64,000 nt of DNA from Portulaca oleracea (GCA_029582165.1 CM055881.1:20465594-20529593); one strand, 5' to 3'. Numbered from the stretch's first letter, positions 1-12,320 are shown. Notes: a model not told the origin generated them from the letters alone. Made by a program: numbers and translations.

Positions 1-1265
1 AAGGTAGTGTATACTAACTTCGAGAGCACGTGATTGATTATAGAATTTATTCTATTTATAGGCACGATCTAGAACTCAACGTTTTAGTGAGCTCAAGTGT
101 GTTCGTTGAAGTGAATTGAAGATATCCAGGTAATGTCTATGCCTAATCCCCATTGGGATGCTCTTTAATTGTTTTGTGGTTTTAATCTATTTTATGAAGC
201 ATGCATCCCGCAGGGAATTTTCTGTGAAATTGGACTATCTTATTTGGATGTCTGTGTTTCATTTTTTGAGTTGAGTAAAATGTGACAGTCTTTTAAACTC
301 TACCTTTTATTTATGTCGGCTTTGGAAAACTGGGTTGAGTTTTGTTTAAAGTGTGACGATTGAGATTCATAAGATACTAATAATCAAAGTGAAACCATAA
401 GTGGGTTGCGGGCAATGACCCAAAGACCATGATTTGTTCCTGCAGGGGAGTTATCAAGAGATCGGGGGAGGCCCCGATATATTTATGAGATTGAGTATGC
501 ACATGTGTGATTTTGTTTCTGGGTGACCATCCATGTTTTGATTATGAGGATTCGAGATCATATTCTGGTTATGAGATTGTGATTATGATTATGATATTCT
601 GGGGATAAGCAAATCTAGTTCGCATAATAAAATTCTGAATTGTTTTCTGATGAAAGGATTACTCTGTATTATGATATCTGATATTTGATTTTGAGATTGA
701 AAGTTGGTTGAGATTTTTGGAACGTTGTGATTCCTGAGTTGAAAGGTTATTTGATAATTTTCTTAGTTCTGTTATTTATGAACCTTGTTGTTTTGGAATG
801 AAAGTAAATGGTTTGCGAAAAGATTTGACTTGTTCACTTCTCCCCCTAAATGAATTGAAATGAATTTTAATATATTTTGATAGTTAGGGGTAGACATTAT
901 TGAGTCTTTCTCATGTTTTAGATGTTTTGTTTTCAGGTGGAGAGTTCTGTGATGGGAATGAGAACTAGAAGAGAGGACAATAGTTTTGAAGTTAGAGGTT
1001 TTGAGAATAAAGTTTAGTTTATGTTTTAGAATTGAAGTTAGTTAATATTTAGTTTGTGTTATCTCTCGAATTTGAAATTTCTTTCATTTGATTAAATTAA
1101 AGTAACAGACTAACAATTATCGTTTGTTAGTTTCTTTTCACTCTTGCTTTGTATTCCTGTGTGGATACGACAGTAACAACCAAATAAAAAGAAAAAAATG
1201 AGACTTTCGTTATTAACGTTAGTCAATGTTTGACTTTTTCATAAATGAATTTTCAGGACGTTACA
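1..1265 (+). repeat. LTR-like sequence, probably part of a Ty3/gypsy LTR
   Basis: No reading frame of note. The stretch has the texture of a plant gypsy LTR: a 'cctgcaggggagttatc' segment followed by 'gaggccccgatatatttatg' near 440-485, and a terminus-like 'ggacgttaca' at 1256-1265. The left end lies outside the window and no second copy or target duplication is visible, so this is a texture-based call. Confidence 0.35.
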
Positions 1266-2676
1266 CGGTTAATGTTTCAATTTGATTATTAATGACTTAT
1301 GAATTCTCTCTCATTCATCAGAGTTTAATAGAACCAACCCAATTCCCGAAATTGCAGAATAAACAAAACTCAACACAAGTGTTCTATTTTTACTCCAATC
1401 AAAATGAACTCAAAGCAACTTGAAAATCAGAACAGTTCAGATTTTACCAAAAAAATCCCCGACCTGATGCATGCCTCAGAAAATAGATCAAAATCACCCA
1501 AACAAAAAAAGGTGCATCCCAATGGGGGATAAAGGTATAAATGTTGCCTATAATGTTTCAGCTTCCTTGTAATTGAGCTCAACTAATGTGACTAACCTAA
1601 CTTGAACTTATAAATAGATAGGTTCCAATTAATATGAGACTTAAAGGTCAGTACATGCAGTTTCTAACCTTTCACTACCCAAAGAAACATAAAAGATTCT
1701 AACTTATAAAGGATACCCAGTTTAAAAGGTTACACAACACTTTTTTTTTATAATTTTCCTTTTTAAACTTAATTAATTAAAGTTGAATAGAACAATAAGT
1801 CTGACTTCGAGAGGCAATAACTTTACTTCCCAATACCCTATGAAGATGATATATAATTCGGGAAGCCTCAAAGAATCCTCTATAATTTATATGTTGACCA
1901 CAAAAATGAAATCAAACCCAAAGGGGTTCAAAAACAGCAAAAACATGAAAACTAGTCCCATTTTGACTTGTTAGTAAAATGTCTGTAACTTGGTCCACAA
2001 TTATCAAACACCTAAATTCCAAAGCCCTACGAAAGCTAACATCTCTAAATACCTCCAAACCAAAGCTTCCAATTTAATTCAACCGATACCAATTATAGTG
2101 AATTTGTAAAGTCGCCCTAACAAAACTGCCCAGATCAAATATTCATATTTTATCTTGATAATAACCCAACCTTAAGCACCAAGATTCCAACTTTTGGCTT
2201 CTATTCTTATTAATAAACATGCTAGGTCATACACGACACTCCAACACCACTTTAGTTACCATTAATCCTAATCTAAAATTAGTAACACAACCCAAAGGCA
2301 AGGACTTTACATTAAACTCCACAATAACACAACTTTCATACAAAAAAGATAAAAACTTTAACTAGTAAAACATGCAAACAATTTAAAAGACTCAACCTTT
2401 AATAATCAAAATATAGTCATAATAATAGAAATACTAGTCACACTATGTCTCAAACTTAATAATAATATAATATAGATACTCAAAATAATGAACTTTTCTC
2501 ACATAAACTTAATGAATAACCCAATTAAGCATGAAAACAAAATTAAAACTCTTAAAGATGCAAACTTTATCTCATTAAACTCCTACCAAACACTTTTAAC
2601 ATTAAAACCAAGCAATTTGTATCAAAAAATAACACCTACTTAAAAACCCGATATGAGAAATTTATAATAAGCAAAT
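1266..2676. other. AT-rich non-coding DNA, no gene seen
   Basis: Many stops in all frames, only poly-A and poly-T runs and scattered short repeats. A 16-17 nt segment at 1513-1530 is nearly the reverse complement of 145-161, which hints that this stretch may belong to the same decayed repeat as the left flank. Nothing else can be supported. Confidence 0.5.
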
Positions 2677-2911
2677 GAGCTTGTACCTCAAGTGGTATGA
2701 GGGTGGGAGGTTTTTTCTCCCCACCAGGGCTCAATTCCTAGTGACCACCATTTCATTGGTAGAAATTGTTGGTGCACTTAGGAGGCTCCTTAAGGAGTCT
2801 CATAATGGTCTAGCTTTTCCCCATTGAGCTGATAGGTTTATTGGGCTCTCCCAGAGATAAGGGACTAAGTAGATGACTCAACATACCAATGTTAAAAAAG
2901 AAAAAGAAACT
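2677..2911 (+). mobile_element. tRNA-derived SINE
   Basis: The 5' part has a split RNA polymerase III promoter: an A-box-like 'tacctcaagtgg' at about 2685-2696, and about 35 nt later a B-box-like 'gggctcaattcc' at 2727-2738, the spacing of a tRNA head. A tRNA-unrelated body follows (lines with 'ggaggctccttaaggagtc'), ending in an A-rich tail near 2893-2911. This is the layout of plant SINEs that start with a 'cttgtacctcaagtgg'-type head. No clear target-site duplication was found, so the ends are approximate. Confidence 0.6.
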
Positions 2912-3417
2912 TGTAATTAAACTTCCATGAAAAATAACTGGGGTTTTAAGATTTGACTAACAAAGGAGAGGTGGTGGTTGGTCTCGGTGGTGGCGACGAC
3001 AATAAGGGACGGTGACAACAGAAGGTGCACAACAATAGAGGCGACGACAACGTGGGTATCGCGGCAGGTGGCGTTGGGCAGTAACAGAAGCAATTCGAGG
3101 TGGCTTGGGTCCCGGCTGGCAGCTCTTGGAGATGACAGTCGATGGTGCTTGGCAGGGAGGGTGGACGTGCGGGAGAGAGAGGGAGTACATATTTGGGGAG
3201 AGTTATCATGAGGATTAGGGTTACACTCTAAGAGACTATTTAGGTATATTAGGGAAAATAATAAAGGACAACAACAACAACAACGTAACGACGACAACAA
3301 CAACAACAATATCATTAGGTTTTTGAAATATTTAAAAAAAGCCAAGGAGCAAAATAATTGTCAGCTAATAATTAAGTAATTTACACCCATTATAAATTCT
3401 AGCTAACACGTAAAATT
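2912..3417. other. Non-coding flank with ACA/ACG-rich low-complexity tract
   Basis: Between the SINE and the LINE. The stretch 3265-3312 is a decayed (CAA)n/(CGA)n tract. Overlapping open frames on both strands here encode low-complexity leucine/cysteine or arginine runs and are not credible genes. The last 17 nt (3401-3417, 'agctaacacgtaaaatt') are the left target-site duplication of the LINE that follows. Confidence 0.5.
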
Positions 3418-5411
3418 TTGTAATGCTTCAAGCCAGGTGATCAATTTGTAAAAGTCACAATTCCTAACCTCGCCAAATACAAGCAGCAATGAGATGGAGG
3501 GGTTAAAAATTATCTTTGGATATGAAGAAACGGAGGCCTTTGATAAATATTTAGGAGTCCCACCTGCATTGGGGAAGAATAAAATTTCTCAATTGGGATT
3601 CATGATGGATGGCATTAGAAAGAAGATTCAATCTTGGAAGGCTGCACATTTATCGCCAGGGGGAAGACTTGTCCTCATCAATGCAGTTCTCATGACCCTC
3701 AATCAACATATTCTCTCGATTTATAAGGTTCCATTGTATATAGCTCGGAAGATAGATGCATTGATTGTAGATTTCTTTTGGTGGTGTAGTACAGGAGAGA
3801 AAGGTAAACATTGATTAGGAAGGACTTCTTGTATGGTCCGAAGGGGATGGGTGGCCTGGGTGTACGAAGGGTAGACCTTTTGAATGATGCAATGCTGATG
3901 AAACAGTCCATGAAACTGGCTAACAATCAAGAGTGCTTACTGGCACAGATTTATAAAGCGAAATAAAAGGTAGCATCACCAGTATTGGGAACATGAGGTA
4001 ATTGGAAAGCAGCCTCTTGGGGATGGAAAGGGTTGACCAAGGCCACTCACAATCTAAACAGAGGCTTGGGAGTCCAGGTGGGGAATGGGAGATCTGCGCT
4101 TATTAAAGAGGATAGGTGGACGATGAAGGAGCTTGAATGGAGCAAAACAGTCAACCCAAGTGATTGGGAGGGACGAACACTAGACAACCTAATGTTGGTT
4201 AACCAACAAAAGTGGAACGCACCGTTGATACGACAGCTCTTTAAGCCATCGTCGGCGGTGGACATTCTGGCAATTGCATTGAGGGACGACAGTAGTGGGG
4301 ACAAGGTCGTATGGTGGGCTTCAAAAAGTGGGGAGTATAAGGTGAAGGATGGCTATTGGGAGGGATTGAGGATACTAGAGGAGCAAAAGGATGCGTCCCT
4401 CCGCGTGTTTCAATCCGCCACTAATGACAAAATCTGGAAATATCTTTGGGCGATGGAAATCCCTTTGAGATGGAAAATTCTCTTTTGGAAAGTCTTCTGG
4501 AATGCACTTCCAACAGATGATAATAGGAAGAAATGGAAGGAGGAATCGCCTAACAACTGCCCTTTCTGTGGACTGGAAGAAGAATTAGTTGAGCATATAT
4601 TTAGAACATGTGTTTTACTAACATTTTGTGGTTTGCAGGTGAGTTAGGGACTAAGGATGCCCAGAATACATTGATCAAGACCAGCCACTGGTTGTTGAAT
4701 TGGCTGCGATATTTGATAAAGATTGATGGAATCAAAGGGAAGGCTGCAAAAACTTTCATAGCAACCCTTTGGGTGGTGTGGCTCTGCAGAAACAAGGGGG
4801 TCTTCAACAATTGGAGGGCTCAACTTTTAGAAGCCATTCACATGATGAGGTCGGAGTCGAAAGGTATTGAGCAGACAAAGGGAGGGGTCAAGGATTCTAC
4901 AACTTATCATGCAAAGAACAATCCAAACTGTCCAAGGTTCGGCAGCAAGACACCTTCAGATGTCTCTGATGATCCATTGGAGGACATTTACATTTGTGAT
5001 GGGGCATGATGTGCTAGATCGTGGAAGGTTGGGTTTGCATGGGTAGGAATCAAAAGCTGAATCATGAGGCTATTCCTTGTTTTGCATCTTCAGCAACGCA
5101 AGTCGAGTTATTGTCGATTGAAGCAGCCCTTCAACATGCAACAGATAATGGGCGAAGGCGAATTGAAGTTCATTCTGATTCTACGACGGCGATTGAGATG
5201 ATTCTCATTGGGAAGCCATCGGAGAAGAACTGTGCTACAATTTTAAATGATTGCCTCGTGTTAAAATCTAAGTTAGATGTTTGTTTTGTTAAAAGAGTAA
5301 ATTGTAGATTAGTTGGGGAGACCCATAGTCTAGCTACAGGAGCTAGAAAAAGGGTTATCTCAACTAGTGTGTAATGTTCAATGGATTGTTTGCCAAAAAA
5401 AAAAAAAAAAA
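3418..5411 (+). mobile_element. 5'-truncated L1-type LINE retrotransposon, degenerate
   Basis: Only the 3' half of ORF2 remains. In order: the C-terminal part of the reverse transcriptase domain (3494-3811, with 'KYLGVPPALGKNK' and 'SWKAAHLSPGGRLVLINAVL'); a linker broken by stops and frameshifts (3812-4032); the zf-RVT region (4033-4630) with an intact 'CPFCGLEEELVEHIFRTC' zinc motif; then an RNase H domain (5080-5370) with 'HSDSTTAIEMI'. It ends in an 18-A tail at 5395-5412. The flanks 'agctaacacgtaaaatt' (3401-3417) and 'agctaacacgttaaatt' (5412-5428) differ by one base, a 17-bp target-site duplication. The endonuclease and the RT catalytic part are missing, so the copy was dead on arrival. 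Confidence 0.9.
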
Positions 5412-5428
5412 AGCTAACACGTTAAATT

Positions 5429-6163
5429 ACTTCTATGCCCCCTGTATAGCTAGCCTTGTTAGTCACTCAACGATTCTATGAGCTTAAGTGTTAACATATT
5501 ATTTTATCAAAGTTAAACAAAATTAGAACATAATTTAACAAAGCAAACGATGAACATGTTAAATGTTTCATGGTTTTACAATAACAAATTCAAATAGAAC
5601 TCAATTAAAAAAAAACCAAAATTTTCACATCAAACAAGTGGGGCCCGAGTTGACACTCTATTTTGCGGGTTTTCGGATTCGATTTATTTCGAGTTCAAAT
5701 CGAGAAAATTATGTTCAAAATAGCACAAATTTTGGGGAGATTCGAGTTGGACTACTAGATTTAGTCAATTACTCAAATTTTTACAAATATTAGACTATAT
5801 ACAATAGCATTTTAGTTTTTGTAATGCAAATGGAATTTTCCCTCCTTATCACACATCATTTCTATTTTCTGAAACTCTATTTCATTTTTTATATAACAAT
5901 GAAAACTAATTCCTTTTTTTTCGCTTTAAATAATTTAAACTAAAAATATTTTTCAAACAGAAACTAAATTATCCCATAATTTGTTAAAAAGGAATGTCAA
6001 TGATTGTGAGTTTAGGAAGGGAGCCCCCCAAGAAATTACACTCATATAAACTCTATTTCCTGGCACAAGTTCCAATGCAAAAGTGTCTTAAGCGTCAACA
6101 AATAGTAAATTTTAAAAAAAGTTTAATTCGTTTTTTAAAGAAAAAAAGGGGGGCAAAACTCGT
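5429..6163. other. AT-rich non-coding DNA
   Basis: No convincing ORF, repeat or promoter. It separates the LINE from the MITE at 6164. Confidence 0.5.
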
Positions 6164-6328
6164 GCAAATTATTAGGTGCTCCAGGAGCACGTGCTCCAGA
6201 TTCTACAATTGTTCACTCATATGTATTAGATTGATCACTCTGATTATTATGATTGTTCACTCTGATTCATATGATTGTTCACTCACAAGTATCTGGAGCA
6301 CATGCTCCGGGTGCATGTAATATACTCC
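6164..6328. mobile_element. 165-bp MITE with ~36-bp terminal inverted repeats
   Basis: The left arm ('ggtgctccaggagcacgtgc...ctccagat') is mirrored by the right arm ('atctggagcacatgctccgg...'). The centre repeats 'gattgttcactc' three times. The element is flanked by a perfect 11-bp direct repeat 'gcaaaactcgt' (6153-6163 and 6329-6339). A duplication of 9-11 bp would fit a Mutator-like family better than Stowaway or Tourist, but no transposase is present to confirm this. Confidence 0.75.
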
Positions 6329-7338
6329 GCAAAACTCGTAAGGGAGAAAGGGGCCACTATTTCTGGCCTTGCTTCACTGCGGGCATGCACATCCAGATTT
6401 TTCACGAGGCTCCAATCAAAACACACGAACGACGAGACAGAAAATCTGGCAAATTAGAATGGCATTCTCGAGCTTGGCTCCATTGCACAAGGTTCAAGAC
6501 TCCCTGATTTTCGTCCTCTCAATTTAAATCTCAACCGAAATAACCCATTTGAAATCTTCATCTTTTGGTTCCATTCTCAATCTGTGGACAATTTTGCTGG
6601 TGCAGGTGGGTCGAATTGTTTGCAAAAAGAGAGAGAGAGAGAAAGAGATAATTTCCCTTATACAGTCATTGAAATCACACCTCCACCCAAACACCTTGGC
6701 GTCCGTTGCTTCCCTTCCGTAAGTCCCCATTTACCCATTTCTATTCATAATTCATCGGGCTTCTAAGTTTCATAATTCTCTTAGTTTACCACAAATTGTA
6801 GAGGTTGGTTAGGATGAAAGCATGAGTTTCTATGTGGGTATCTATGCGATGGGTTCTCAACTATCTTGGCTGTATTGCCACGAAGAAATGCAGGAACGAG
6901 TGCTTATGGGTGAATTATTTTAGTTACTGGGTGAATTATTTTAGTTACTAGGTTCATTCATGCCGGAAAATTCACTATTTATGCTCCTTTACTTGACTTT
7001 ATTTCCTTATACCAAGCAAGCCAAGCACTTAACTGACTTGTTCTTACATTTGTCAAAGTTTGTAAATTGTAGCTTTCTGTTCATCGAAATATTCTACAAC
7101 AATTATTATATTTAATCCTGATGATTTATTCATTCATGGGCATATAGTGATCTGATAAGTATTTCTTAGATTTGTGCACTTAGTTGCTTTCGCTATCTTT
7201 GTACACTTTCTTTTGCCTGTATTTTTATTTTGCGATTCAGCAAACTAGTGATTCTTGAGCCATGTAATCATTAAGTATCCCTAGATTTCAAAGATTGTAA
7301 TTACCATTTAGATATCTTGATTTGTCTATTAATTCTCA

Positions 7339-7486
7339 AAGGCTCACCAACTGGGACTATAATATATTTGTTGAGAAGATGGTGCCTAGAATCAGATGTC
7401 CAGTTGATAAGTCTTCTGATGCAAGGGATGCCATATTGATACAGTTCTGTTTTGTGTCATTGCTTGATGTTGGTCAGAGGTGAGTA
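7339..7486 (+). other. Exon-like open segment inside the intron of the small gene
   Basis: After 'ttctcaaag' at 7330-7339 one frame stays open and reads 'LTNWDYNIFVEKMVPRIR' then 'CPVDKSSDARDAILIQF', ending at 'GQR' with a fair splice donor (agg|tgagta or ag|gtgagt). The composition looks protein-like rather than random, but its phase does not fit the flanking exon 1 / exon 2 join. It may be a captured or relict exon of another gene. The product is not recognised. Confidence 0.35.
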
Positions 7487-7538
7487 ATACAATTACAAAT
7501 TTATAGTAATTCCTAGCGCTTAGCAGAACCTTGCTTCT

Positions 7539-7766
7539 TGAAGAAATTAGGTGAATGTGAAGGAAAATTAGAGAGCTATGAATTTCTGTCTATTTCTCCT
7601 CTCATCTGTTTCTGCAGTACATGTCTCTATTTATACATAACTCTTGTAAGACTCATACTTCTACTGTTATCACAGAGGCAGTCCTAGACTGATGAGAAAT
7701 CTGAAACAGTGAAACACATCATATTCTAGGTATACAAAACCGATGAGGACTCTACTCCTGTTAATA
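7539..7766 (-). repeat. 3' LTR of the copia element at 7539-12564
   Basis: A 228-bp LTR beginning 'tgaagaaattaggtgaatg' on the plus strand and ending 'ctcctgttaata'. It differs from its partner by scattered substitutions and a small indel ('cttgctaggt' is absent here), so the insertion is not very recent. Confidence 0.9.
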
Positions 7767-9320
7767 CTCTCCCTCAAGTTGGACCGAATAATGCCCAACT
7801 TGGCCTTCAATTATTGAAAATTCATCTCTTCCAAGAGCCTTTTTAAGTATATCGGCAGGTTGATCATTGGTATGAATTTTAAATAAATTCAACAAACCAC
7901 TTCTACCTTTTCGGGAACAAAATGATAATTAATCTCTATATGTTTCGTCCTTTTGTGATATACTGGATTGGAGGCAATATGCAAGGCTGCTTGATTGTCA
8001 CAGAACAACTTCATAGATTCCGTAGGAGAAAACCCATAACACTTAGAAATGTTCGTTGCCAGACGAGTTCACACGTAGTTGTAGCCATTGATCTGTACTC
8101 AACTTTTGTAGAAGAGCGGGATATGCTAGCCTGCTTCTTAGTTTTCCAAGATACAGGAGCTCCTCCAAGAGTGACATGCCCTGTTAAAGATGTTCTTGTA
8201 GTAGGACAGGTCCCCTAATTAGTGTCACAATAGGCAAGTAATTGTAGGTTAGATTCTCTAGGTAATAGAATTCCTTGCCCAGGTGAACCTTTAATGTAGC
8301 AAACCACCCTTGTTGCTACTTCCATGTGCTCTTCCTTGGGATTTTGCATAAATTGAGAAAGAATATGAACTACAATGTTAGGTCAGGTCTAGTGATGGTG
8401 AGATAGATCAATCTTCCAACAAGCCTCCTGTAGGAGGTTGGATCTTGCAACTCCTTTCCTTGTGCGAGGGAAAGCTTGTGGTTTTGCTCCATGGGGAAAT
8501 CTATATGTTTTGCACCCAGAAGTTCACATTCATTAATTATCTCCAACGCATACTTTCTTTGACATAGGAGAATGCCCTTCTGCCCTTGTGCCACCTCAAG
8601 GCCAAAAACCTACTTTAAAGGACCCAAGTCCTTTATAGTGAAACACTCATCCAGATAGGTTTTAAATTTTTGACACTCTGGAGCATGATTGGTGGCTAGA
8701 ATGATATCATCAATATAGACTAGAAACGCCATAAACACCCCTCTCTTTCGATAAGTAAAGAGGGAATACTCGACATAGGACTTGACAAAATCATATTCAC
8801 AAAGCTTAGAAGGCAGTTTTGCAAACCATTGCCTAAGGGCTTGCTTCAGTGCAAAAAGAGATTTTCGTAGTCTGCAGACCTTATCAGGTGTAGAAGCATG
8901 ATATCTTGGTGGTAGTTTCCTGTAGACCTCTTCAAGAAGATCCCCATGCAAGAAGGCGTTGTTTACATCCAACTGATGTAGCTCCCAACCCTTTGCTACA
9001 ACAACTGAGAGAAAACAATGAATACTCATCATTTTTGCTACTGATGCAATAGTTTGATCATAATCAATACCTTCTTCTTGATGGTCTCCAGGAATCACTA
9101 ATCTTGCTTTGTATCTCTGAACAGAGTCGTTTGCATTATACTTCACTTGATAAACCCATTTACATCCGATTGGCCTTTTTCCTGGAGGAAGATCAACTAC
9201 ATCCCAGATACCTATTTTATGCAAGGCCTTCACCTCTTCAGTCATAGCTTCTCTCCACTTACTGTCTTTCACAACTTCATAGAAAAATCTATGTTCATCA
9301 ACCTTCATAATGCTCCTCAA
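7767..9320 (-). pseudogene. Copia reverse transcriptase and RNase H region, broken
   Basis: The RT (8370-9320) starts after 'FFYEVVKDSKWREAMTEE' and shows 'GCKWVYQVKYNAN', 'KARLVIPG', 'QLDVNNAFLHGDL', the catalytic 'YIDDIILA', and after one in-frame TAG (8607-8609) '[15 protein letters not shown]'. The YIDD active site is intact. The RNase H part (7800-8370) is decayed, but the reverse frame still shows its C-terminal 'TKHIEINYHFVPEK'. At least one stop and several frameshifts make the whole non-functional. Confidence 0.9.
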
Positions 9321-9865
9321 AGAATTTTTATGAGGAGAGAACTTAACACAACTTACATAATTATGTTATGGGTAGGGTGTAATTGAGGACTCCTTTTGAT
9401 AAGGCAAGTTCGCATAGACGGGGTCTTTAATATTGACATTGTAGCAAATATAGTCATTTAGTCAAGTCGTTGGGCGTCGCATTCGTTCAGATTGTCTGGG
9501 ACTCGGAGCAGTAGGCTATGGCATTTGAACATGTTGTGTTTCAATTGCAGGCGCATGCTCTTGCTCTTGTTGTGGGGTAGTTTCAGGTGAGCCCAACATA
9601 TTTGGCATCTTGGATGACCTACAATTGTTCTCTCCCCTTGAAGCGTTGTGCCCATGGTTAACAATTTCCCCATGATTTTCTTCAACACGGTCAGCCCTTA
9701 TGCCATCCTCTTCATCTGTCTGCTTCCCTTGACCCACCGCACACTGAAGGCCTTCTTGCACAAAATTATCCCAAATATGATTCTCATTCCAAGTTTGTGT
9801 GAGGGAATTGTTTTCTTGGACATGTTTATCCTTTCCTTCAAAAGGTAACACACCTTCAACAAACT

Positions 9866-11618
9866 TCACATCCTGACTCTAAAAAAATTCTTGGGTCTCC
9901 AAATCATATAACTTCCATCCTTTCTTTTCAGGGGGATAACCAACAAACATACACTTACGACTATGAGGTGCAAATTTATCATTCGTTTTGCACTGAGTAA
10001 AATGTGATCGTAATTCGATTTTTCATCAAACATCAGCTCATACGGGGTCTTTCCTTTTAGCAGCTTGCTAGGGGTACGATTAATTAAATATGCAGCCGTT
10101 CTGATGTACTCCCCCCAAATTGCCTTGAAAACGTAGAGCTCTAGCAACATTCAAGAAATGTCTTTGTTTTCTCTCAACTCTTTCATTTTGTTAAGGAGTG
10201 TTAATACAACTAGTTTGATGAAAAGTACCCCTTTCAGCATAAAACTCCTGCATTACCCTTGACTTAAGTTCCAAGTCACTGCCACTTTTAACCACTTTAA
10301 CAAATTTTCCAAATTGATTTTGCACCAATATAATGAAATTCTTTAAACGTGTTTTTTGGTTTCACTTATATCACTCATCAAATATTACCACTCACTTCAA
10401 CAAAAAGATCGATAATGGTAAGAAAGTAGTGAGCACCACACGAGGTAGAGGTTCTATACGACCCTCATATGTCCACATGGATAACGTCAAACAAACACTT
10501 TGCTTTATTTTCACTAGCAATAAAATTATTCTAGTCTGCTTTGCTCTAAAACAAATGTCACGACCTTCATCAATTACACTAACTAAACCTTGTAAGGATC
10601 TATCCAAAAGTTGCACTACTTCCTTTGAGGGATGCCCTAGTCTGTGATGCCAAAGACTTTCGGTGCAAACTACTTAAGTCCCGATCTCTCCTTGATGCCT
10701 TTTGTGGAAATAGACCCCGTCATGCTGCTTACCCGTACCAATCGAAATCCTCGAGGTGCAGTCTTGCAAGATACATGAATGTTCGTCAAACAAGAATGTG
10801 CAGTCCAAATCCTTACATAAATGACAGACTGAAACTAGATTACAATGCAAGGAAGGAACAAAGAAAGTGCAATCTAGCAACAAATTGTTTTCTAGTAACA
10901 CTTTTCCCTGATTATTTGCCACCGTCTTTGCTTCGTTGGGCAAATCAACCATTATAGACTGTGTATTTTCCACATCTCTCAAGCGTGTTCTATATTCAAT
11001 CATGTGAGATAAAGCACTACTATCAATTAGCCATAGTTATTTTGGGTTACCTGTCGAAGTCTCTCCAGCTTTGGGTTGCTCAATCATATGCAAAATCTTC
11101 TGGAGCTGATCAGATGTAAAATCAATTAGTGGCTAGCCCATTACTGACAGGCCCACTTGAATTGTTAGAAGAGCCTGGAGCTCCATATGGCGACCTTCCC
11201 ATTTCTGTTTTCCCTCTCACTGCCATTGCTTGAGGTGTGCCATCTGTAGATCCGAAACCAGTTGCTTCGCTGTTTGAGCTGAGACCGTCGGTCAATGCTA
11301 CAACAGTCCCTTGCTAGGTTCGATCGAATCATTGTCCTCCCCCTGTCTGACCAGTCAACCACCACGACCACATCCATTCTGGGTTCTTCCACCACATCCG
11401 CCGCTGCGATTACTGCAATTGGTTGGGTAACCTATCAACTCAAAACATCCTGCTGCGTCGTGCCCGTATTTTCCACAATGACTGCAGGTGGGTCTCTCTA
11501 TGCGCGCATCTCGCCGGGCTCCACCCGAGAAGGTCGCTGCAACTTCTTTCACCTCACGCCTTCTGAGCACCTTTTGATGTTCCTCTTCTTGTTGGACAAA
11601 ATTGAAAATTTTCTTCAA
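9866..11618 (-). pseudogene. Copia zinc knuckle, protease/pre-integrase and integrase remnants
   Basis: Read in minus-strand order. A CCHC knuckle 'CSHCGKYGHDAAGCFELIGYP' lies in 11355-11618. A GAG-pre-integrase-like part with 'FFVPSLHCNLVSVCHLCKDL' lies in 10674-11003. The integrase C-terminal part 'YIRTAAYLINRTPSKLL' lies in 9866-10150. Between them the frame is shifted several times and the catalytic integrase core (around 10150-10670) is no longer continuous. Confidence 0.8.
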
Positions 11619-11807
11619 AGAAGGGGATCCGTGGCTAGAAATTGACTCCTCAGGCTTTAATATTTGACATCATTCAGACCCATAAGGAATTGATGCGTCC
11701 GATCCTTTTCCAGAAGAGCCAGCAAATGACCTTCAAGGTTGCAGGTGCACTTCCCTCACTTGCAACTTAGGTGTGTCCTTATAATTGTTCAACTCCATCT
11801 ACATGCT

Positions 11808-12293
11808 TCATAATTTTGCATAGAATTCTCCTGCCTCAAGAGTCCTTTCCTTGCAAGAAGATATACCCTCCTTTAGCTGATGAATTTTTGGGGTATTGGC
11901 TGCTGAGTACCTTCTGTTTAAGTCGTCCCATAGGACCTTTGCTGATTCAGTATAGGGAAGTGTGGAGTGTAGTCTCGGATCTATTGAGTTTTGCATCCAC
12001 ATGTAGATTATTGAGTTTACATGTTCCCAAGCATCCAATTCTTCTCCTTCTTTGGTCGGTTTGCTGATTCTCCCATCAATGAACTTGATTTTGTTCTTAG
12101 CCTTCAAGGTTGTTTGTACAGACCTCTTATAGGTCTTGAAATTACTTCCGTTGAAGAATATGGAAGTTATAGATGTTCCTGAACTCTTCGAGGGATGAAG
12201 ACAATATGGTGAATATGAGGTAATAACGAAGGGTTTGGGTTGAGGTGGCTTCTCCTCATCCCCATCGTTCTTGGGCTTCTCATGGTCCCTCAT
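11808..12293 (-). CDS. Copia gag (N-terminal part)
   Basis: A 161-residue frame starting just inside the 5' LTR and PBS. It contains 'FFNGSNFKTYKRSVQTTL' and 'ELDAWEHVNSIIYMWMQNSI', which match the gag fold of copia elements (UBN2/retrotran_gag family), where the tryptophan-bearing helices bind genomic RNA in the particle. It stops after 'LEAGEFYAKL', before the zinc knuckle, so gag is truncated by a nonsense change or frameshift. Confidence 0.8.
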   Translation of the reverse strand: MRDHEKPKNDGDEEKPPQPKPFVITSYSPYCLHPSKSSGTSITSIFFNGSNFKTYKRSVQTTLKAKNKIKFIDGRISKPTKEGEELDAWEHVNSIIYMWMQNSIDPRLHSTLPYTESAKVLWDDLNRRYSAANTPKIHQLKEGISSCKERTLEAGEFYAKL

Positions 12294-12320
12294 GCTTGTA
12301 TTTCAGAAGTTAGAAACCAA

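Noticed and set aside
145..1530. Inverted 16-17 nt match between 145-161 and 1513-1530 as element termini
   Set aside because: The match does not extend into flanking sequence, so it does not define an element.
2917..3345. Open frames on both strands, up to 142 codons
   Set aside because: Low-complexity leucine/cysteine and arginine content arising from a degenerate trinucleotide repeat; overlapping frames on both strands are equally open.
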